DNA of 64,000 nucleotides, from contig CM034241.1 in NCBI GenBank assembly GCA_019916065.1, forward strand, positions 25,166,340 through 25,230,339, in the 5' to 3' direction. Source of the DNA: Vitellaria paradoxa. Lineage: Eukaryota > Streptophyta > Magnoliopsida > Ericales > Sapotaceae. The notes beneath the pieces are model-generated. The model had not been told where the DNA came from. It did no database searches and was given only the letters and a program-made list of their open reading frames with translations. Position numbers and translations under genes: made by a program. Positions 58,381-64,000 of this stretch are shown here, in pieces. Numbering within the stretch: the first letter of the stretch is position 1; every line of letters starts with the position of its first letter.

Positions 58381-59620
58381 CTAAAAAATAAAAAGAGGGA
58401 TAGGAGTTCTTTTTTTCCTTTGAAGATATTTTATGACTTTTGTCTCCTTATATGTGCATCAATCATTCAATCAAATTTATTGTAATGGATTAAAAATTTG
58501 TACTTTCATTTAAATTGAAAGAAGTGTTTTCATGAACTTTGCCACAATTTTGATGTGCTTCCTTAATTGCTCGATTGATTTTGTAGATATCTTTCCATCT
58601 TCTTATCTATCGATTTTAAATTAATATTTGATGAATTTAAAAAATGATGAAGAGCAACTAAAAAAATAATTTTATCCTATCTTGGAAAGGGATACTGGTG
58701 GAACTAATGAGAAGCCCCTTAATGACATATCGGTTATCAAAATAACCATCCTCTAGGTTAAGACAATTTAAGGGAATAGCTACCAACTTATAAATGTGTG
58801 AAAGCCATCGAGACGTTGAAAGGGTTATTCATGAAGAAGAAAAATATTTGGATGGTTAAAAATTAATTGATAAAAGCTCAAGAAAATCCAATAAAAAAAT
58901 AAAATTAACAAATTGTTCTCAATATATTTGGTGTCTCAAATTTAATTTTTAATCTTCTAATTTATTTGAGAGAGAGAATATATTATTGGTTTGTCAAAAA
59001 TTCACACGAGCATAAGCATTTGTTTGATTTTATGGCTTAATTCATCTCATAACACAAATCTTGAAATTTTATTTAGGAAGATGGATTTTGATTCAATTTT
59101 ATTTAAAATAATTGAATGATTAATTTACATATTTGAATATAAGAGAATTAAAATTTCTTTGATAGACTTATTATGTGTTTTCTATCTGAAATAATTTTTG
59201 CCTAGCAAAAATTTTTTAAAGCACCAAATAACCCATGGAGATTATTATTATTTTTTTTTTATGGAATCTTGAATTATGGAGAAGGATGAGGCTTCATCAT
59301 CCAGCTTCTCATAAATGATGTTAGGATCGGCTGGCCCATCCTTGGAATCCAAAAATAAAACAGAAGGTGGCGGAGTGGCTACTATGGCTTGTGCTCTGAT
59401 TATGTTTGTTTAATTTTCCTTATTTTTGTCAATTCCAACAACAAAAAGAGGGAGTAAAAATGGATATTTGGATAGTAACTTTTGACTTTGGATGAACATT
59501 AGTTTTTATTTTATTGCCATTTAATATTTTTAATAGCTTATTCAAGTGTTGCAGATTAGTTTTGAAATTTTAATCTAAGTTTTGGTATAGAATTGCCAAG
59601 GGAGAGACTGTAAGGTTTTA

Positions 59621-59884
59621 TGTTGACAAATTCCAACAAATCTTGAATTAATATTGTAGATATATTTGTTTCCTAATTTGAAAAGGAAAAAGATATTTTA
59701 AAGATTAGAGAATCTGCAAAATTGCCAAAGGGATAATTGCGATCCAACTTAAAGATGGAAACAAGTCAAATTCTATACAAATTAGGATTTATTCAAGCAA
59801 TTCTACAAAATTTCAATAAACCCCGCAAGCTGGACTCAGGCGACTCGAGAGATGAGGCATTTATCAAAATGAAAATCTTTGATC
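59621..59884 (+). repeat. 3' LTR fragment of copia element I
   Basis: After the polypurine stretch CAAGGGAGAGACTG (59597-59610) the LTR starts TGTTGACAAATTCC, matching TGTGGCAAATCTATTC at the start of the element II LTR (61402, minus strand). It is cut off at about 59884 by an LTR-A fragment. Confidence 0.6.
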
Positions 59885-60175
59885 AAACCGACATATTCAC
59901 ATATATACCTATATCACACCACTTGATTCACATCCTTATGCCTCTAAATTCCTAAATAATCATCATAACAACATTTCCTAACTCATTACATCTTATATAT
60001 GCTAAAATGAGGCTAGAAGTCCCTATCTCAAATATTGAACACAATGGTAGTGAACATCTGTTTTTAGGCTTCCAACTTTGAGTTGCTTAATCTCCTCCCC
60101 CTTTGATCCAAGCAACAAACAAACCACATAGAAGTGTTCATTGAGTGCTTAATTCCAATCTTGCAACCCATTGAT
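59885..60175 (-). mobile_element. LTR-A fragment, minus orientation
   Basis: TATCACACCACTTGATTCAC is the reverse complement of a word at about 54265-54290 in the 53900 copy, and the CTTTGATCCAAGCAACAA end matches 34120-34145. Only about 290 bp remain, between two copia pieces. Confidence 0.6.
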
Positions 60176-60369
60176 AGTGGAATTGTATTTTTGAGGGTTT
60201 TCCCTATCATAGGATTTCCTCATTAATCCTTTGGTGTCACTCTCTTTACTCTATGTATAATTTGTTAATTTAGAAATTTCAAAATTCCAATGTGATTTCT
60301 GAGATCCTAAGTACAATAACTTCACTAAAGAGTCAAGTAGTCACAAGATTTAGAGAGGCTAAAAATTAA

Positions 60370-60520
60370 CATAACTGACAATTTGGTAATATGAGTTCAC
60401 TCTTTAATAGTTACATGGAGTTAATAGATGAGCTTGCATTCATATCTTCCAGTAAAAATAATTTGTGCCATCAGACCATGGGAGTCTAGTGCTTGAACCT
60501 CTTTCGTGTAGTGGATCTAT
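60370..60520 (-). pseudogene. Copia gag start fragment
   Basis: The minus frame reads TRLPWSDGTNYFYWKI, a stop, then MQAHLL, matching the usual copia gag opening with W-x-D-G-x-N-Y-x-x-W-K. The stop lies where Arg is expected (CGA to TGA type). Sequence beyond about 60370 is not recognisable. Confidence 0.65.
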
Positions 60521-60562
60521 TGATTCGGATTAAGATCTTCACTCAATGACGTAGGGTGACTT

Positions 60563-60574
60563 GCTCTAATACCA
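60563..60574 (-). other. Copia primer binding site
   Basis: TGGTATTAGAGC on the minus strand differs by one base from TGGTATCAGAGC, the initiator-Met tRNA primer site of copia elements. It lies 12 bases from the LTR end. Confidence 0.75.
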
Positions 60575-60586
60575 ATTAAAAATTTT

Positions 60587-61402
60587 TGAACTAAGCAATC
60601 ACACACAATGCAAGAATAATAACACCACAGAATAATGAGGAAACCCTCTCACGAGGAGAAAAAACCTCTATTACAAATCCTACCATCAATGAATCACTCA
60701 CACAAATCTTCATGGGTTATAAGACACTACTTGATTCTCTACGAATTACTCACACAAATTCTTTCGCTAATCTTGCTTGAATCATTAGACTAACCCTACA
60801 AGAAAGCTTTCTGCATCAAACAGAAAGTAAAGAAATAACAATGACAGGTTAGGGAAAGAACACTTAAGCTCTCGAGAATAAACTCTCTCTGGGTCTCTAC
60901 AATATGTCCTCGTTGTTTTCTATACATTAAGGTCGGATAAATACATGTACAGAGTTACAAAAGGTTTCCCTAAACTAGAAAATTAGGAAACAATTATGTC
61001 TGGAAATTACATGGCTCGAACCTTCAAGCATCCTGTGCTGTGCCTGCGCCAATGGGTCGAACCCTCGTGCATCTATCGTCCTACTTGTGGACCTCTTTAG
61101 AATTTTATTTGAAATAAATAACAAAAAGGGCAAACCTGCATGCTCCCAGCAGCCTTTGGGCATAGCTGCGAGCTCACTATGCCTTGTTTGCGTTGCGTAC
61201 TAAAATTTTTGTGACCTTATTTTGTTAACTTCTAGTTCACATATGATTCAGCTTTTGACTTGAATTAGAATTGTGCAAACTTTTGGAAACTTGATGTGAT
61301 TTTTCATGTCATTTGTCTTCATCTTTAATTTGGAAGCATGTTAATATTGGAAATATTCTAGCTCTCCATATTTAACTTAAGATTTTGAATAGATTTGCCA
61401 CA
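60587..61402 (-). repeat. Copia LTR
   Basis: In plus coordinates it runs from TGAACTAAG to TTGCCACA, about 816 bp. On the minus strand TTGCCAAAAGGGAGATTG precedes its start. It contains a GC-richer stretch at about 61015-61190. Confidence 0.65.
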
Positions 61403-61716
61403 TTAAAACTTTACAATCTCCCTTTTGGCAATTCCATAGCAAAACTTAAGTTAAATTTTATCAACCCAATTAATAATTCTGCACACACTTGAAAACACAT
61501 ATCGAGGCATGATATGGCAAAAGAAAATAACATAAATATCATAACATGGAAAGAAAGTACAATTACATAATACCTCAAGTCATATCAAGTCAAACATCAG
61601 TAAAATTATTACAGACCCTAGATGATAAATATTTACTCCTCTTTTTTGATATGGAAATGACAAGCACACAAAAATAAGAAGTAAACAAAAAGTCTAGTAT
61701 ACTTCTAAAAACAAGA

Positions 61717-62650
61717 TCATCAGAAGTAGCCACTAGTACCACCATATCCATTACCACCACCAATATCGTTACCTCCAAAAGTACCACCATAAAAGCCAGA
61801 GTCATCATCATCATCTTATGGCAGCTCATCTTGGAAGGCATCCTAATTGTTAATTTTTTGGCACAGGGACTGAAAGTTAGTAGTGTATAACTCAGTCAGA
61901 CTTCGAATGCTGCTCGCAATATTTCTCGTTCGCTCTCCTATAGCAGTCTGGTTAGTGTGAATTTTTTCAACCTCCCCCTTTAATTTGAAGCAATGATAAG
62001 GACATGGAATTTAAAGTATAAGGATAGGTGCCACAACTAGACTTTGCAACAGTAGGCTCATCAAGAGTATCATCCACAGCCAGACTAACTGATTTGTGTA
62101 CAGTGAGATGGGTAATGGGTGAGGGCTGTGGTGTAAGACTAGATGATGATAATTCAATATGATTGGCTTGAATAATTTTGGTGACAAAGACAACAAAGGG
62201 TAAGGAATCCTTCGTACGTTTTAATTGTTGTGCAGTGAACATGAGTCTAAATATGAAGAATGCTAAATTAAACTTGAGACCCATCAGAATGGCATAAATA
62301 ATATGACCACGCCTCAATGTGACATCAGAATAATGAGAAGTAGGATCAATGGAGGCAAACACAAACAAATTCAATATGTGTAAGGTCTTGAAGGATGCAT
62401 TTTCAAAATCAGTTTCATGAAAATTGGTGTAAAATTCTTGGACCAACTTAACAGGCACAGATCCAGAAATATCTGTGATAGACTCCTAACCCAACTGAGC
62501 AAACAGTGGACGGATCAGTGGAAAATTATTTAGGTCCATGTTTCTCTCAATTAACACAGGTCTTTTGAAAAACAAATTTGACAATTCATTTTGGTTTAAA
62601 AATCAATTTCCAGATGAAGATGGAGAACCTGTTCTACTTCTCTTAAACAT
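61717..62650 (-). pseudogene. Env-like ORF of the copia element (putative plant transposon protein type)
   Basis: SIRE/Maximus-lineage copia elements carry an extra ORF after pol, often called env-like. Its function is unproven. The frame starts MFKRSRTGSPSSSGN, hits an in-frame TGA, continues DLNNFPLIRPLFAQLG, hits TAG, then stays open from 62458 to about 61967 with KLVQEFYTNFHETDFENASF, SHYSDVTLRRGHIIYAILMG and LKFNLAFFIF. The S-H-x-S-x-V-x-x-R-R-x-x-x-x-Y-A-I-L-x-G block is the recognisable family core. A frameshift near 61975 leads to a coiled-coil-like stretch (EKIHTNQTAIGERTRNIASS) and a Gly-rich end (FYGGTFGGNDIGGGNGYGG) with further stops. No clear signal peptide or membrane anchor was seen, so the env label is by position only. 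Confidence 0.65.
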
Positions 62651-63434
62651 TTTTCTAGAAAATAAGTCCAATAATAATACAGAAATGTAACAAAATGGAA
62701 TCTAATGCAAAATGCAGAAAATATTGTGTAAGGAAACGTACCTAAAATGCATGCAAGACACTATGCACAAGAGAAAGAAGCTGGATGGTTACGGGTTCTA
62801 GGAAAGAAATGTATGTAAAATAAAGACCAGTATTAACGGGGGCCATATATAGGATGGGTCGAACCGTCACGCTCGTTGTGCCCTTGTTGTGCCAACAGCC
62901 TGAAGGGGTGCACTCCTAGTGCCCTCCTTGCGAGGAACACTGGAATGAGGTGATGGATTGGCCTCTCTGCCCCTTTCTTGTAAGGCTCTCAAGAATGAAT
63001 CTGAAGGATTCTTTGTGCACAAAAGAATATTATTTTCTAAGATAAATAAGTACAAAACATAAGAAAATGATAGGAGGTTCATTGATTTGATCAAAGTAAC
63101 TTTAATTCACCTATGTCCAAACATGTAAATCTATCATTCAATCAGTATAAATTTATAATGAACAGAAATTCATCTCCCCCAATAAATCTCCAATGCTGCG
63201 CCACGAGATGAATTAAGCCATATGCAAGATGAATCAAGTGTTTAAGGAAGCACATTAAAATTATGACAAAGTTCATCGAAGCACTCTCTTTATATTTAAT
63301 TGGAAATACAAATATTTAATTCATCACAATTTATTTGACTAAATGATTCGACGTACATATAAAGAGATAGAAGTCATAAAATATCTTCAAAACAAATAAT
63401 GAACTCCTATCTCTCTTTTTATTTTTTTAAGAAA

Positions 63435-64000
63435 TTAAGGATATACACAAATGCCCAATGACTTCCTGAGAGATTTGAAGTGAAGGGCCTCTGAGGGTTT
63501 AGTGAAAAGGTCAGCCAATTGATTTTCAGTTTGCACATGCTCCAAAGTAATGGCATTCTCCTTAACCAGCTCTCTAATGAAATGATACCTAATGTCTATA
63601 TGTTTGGTGTGAGAATGTAGGACAAGATTCTTAGAAATACTTGTGGCACTCATGTTGTCACAAAACGTTGTAATGGTGCCTTGTTCCAACACATAGTTAG
63701 CAAGCATATGCTTTATCCATAAGAGTTAGGTGTAACAACTTATAGCAGCAATATATTCAGCCTCTGTAGTGGACAACGATGTGGCATTTTGCTTTTTACT
63801 ATGCCATGAGACTAAATTATTACTCTCGCAATCATCTATAGTACCTGCCTAATCAGTGTCAGAGTATCCTGTAAGATCAGGATTGGTGTCACAAGTAAAC
63901 CAAATCCCAAAATCTAGTGTTCCACTAATATATTTTAGAATTCTTTTAGCAACATATAAGTGTGACTCTTTAGGATCAGATTGATATCTAGCACATACTC
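63435..64000 (-). pseudogene. Copia reverse transcriptase/RNase H C-terminal part
   Basis: From the window edge: SDPKESHLYVAKRILKYISG, DLTGYSDTD followed by a TAG where Trp is expected, LVSWHSKKQNATSLSTTEAE, YIAAISCYT followed by TAA, LLWIKHML, then an open stretch 63707-63435 with FCDNMSATSISKNLVLHSHT, KHIDIRYHFIREL and NQLADLFTKPSEALHFKSL. These are the standard copia RNase H motifs (GYSD, EAEY, DN, HID, ADxxTK). Both stops fit C-to-T or G-to-A changes. The gene continues past the window. Confidence 0.85.

Larger units (their letters stand above)
56167..59884 (+). mobile_element. SIRE-like copia element I, internally deleted
   Basis: Order on the plus strand: gag coiled-coil region, nucleocapsid region, then directly the end of RNase H, the 3' non-coding region, the end of an env-like ORF (about 59280-59410), a polypurine tract (59597-59609) and the start of the 3' LTR. 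Protease, integrase and most of reverse transcriptase are missing. The region 58310-58600 matches 63240-63480 (minus strand), showing it is the same family as element II. AT-rich segments at 56640-57700 and 58610-59270 are unassigned. Confidence 0.75.
60360..64000 (-). mobile_element. SIRE-like copia element II region, with a shared LTR
   Basis: Read on the minus strand from the window edge: RNase H end (64000-63435), a non-coding spacer with a GC-richer part near 62850-63000, env-like ORF (62650-61717), polypurine tract (about 61430-61414), LTR (61402-60587), primer site (60574-60563) and gag start (60520-60370). The LTR has pol/env on one side and a primer site plus gag on the other, so it is shared by two internal regions. 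This is the layout left by recombination between two copies. The element continues beyond 64000. Confidence 0.75.

Overview
The window is AT-rich nuclear DNA from a flowering plant, most likely a eudicot. It shows short exons split by introns, plant gene families (BREVIS RADIX; a methyl-CpG-binding-like protein) and plant transposon lineages: CACTA with TNP2/TNP1, Helitron with Rep-helicase, a gypsy element with an Asp-type primer site, a SIRE-like copia with an env-like ORF, an L1-type LINE and several MITEs. No bacterial operon, CRISPR array, rRNA gene or canonical tRNA gene was seen.

Only two host genes are convincing. A 5'-partial BRX-like gene lies on the minus strand at about 2561-3150. 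Its downstream exons are not visible and would lie beyond the left edge. A small four-exon MBD-like gene lies on the plus strand at 51070-52524, with a MITE in its third intron. An exon-like stretch at 45798-45960 is unidentified.

Region by region: 1-7.5 kb holds the BRX-like gene, MITEs (one hAT-like MITE with a perfect 8-bp target duplication at 4522-5152) and diverged duplications. 7.5-9.4 kb holds fragments of a long-LTR family called LTR-A here (a local label). 9.4-15.9 kb is a CACTA element (CACTA1) with a decayed TNP2 gene. A second CACTA (CACTA2, 15935-25730, 3-bp duplication TAT) sits inside it and is itself interrupted by an LTR-A copy. 25.7-31.0 kb is a truncated gypsy element on the minus strand. 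About 31.0-42.0 kb is a degenerate Helitron carrying an LTR-A insertion, which in turn carries a solo gypsy LTR, plus a separate non-autonomous CACTA (CACTA3). 42.0-45.1 kb is a decayed L1-type LINE on the minus strand. 45-51 kb is mostly unassigned AT-rich sequence with an orphan CACTA end and a MITE. 53.9-64 kb holds LTR-A copies and two SIRE-like copia copies in opposite orientations.

All transposon genes seen are pseudogenes, and many of their stops look like C-to-T or G-to-A changes, as expected in methylated, silenced repeats. I saw no convincing new functional system. The items most worth checking are the dated nesting order in the Helitron, duplicated gag-like ORFs at the Helitron 3' side, palindromic subterminal arrays in CACTA3, Pol III-like boxes inside DNA transposons, GC-rich palindromes shared by two unrelated LTR families, and a GC-AG intron in the BRX-like gene.
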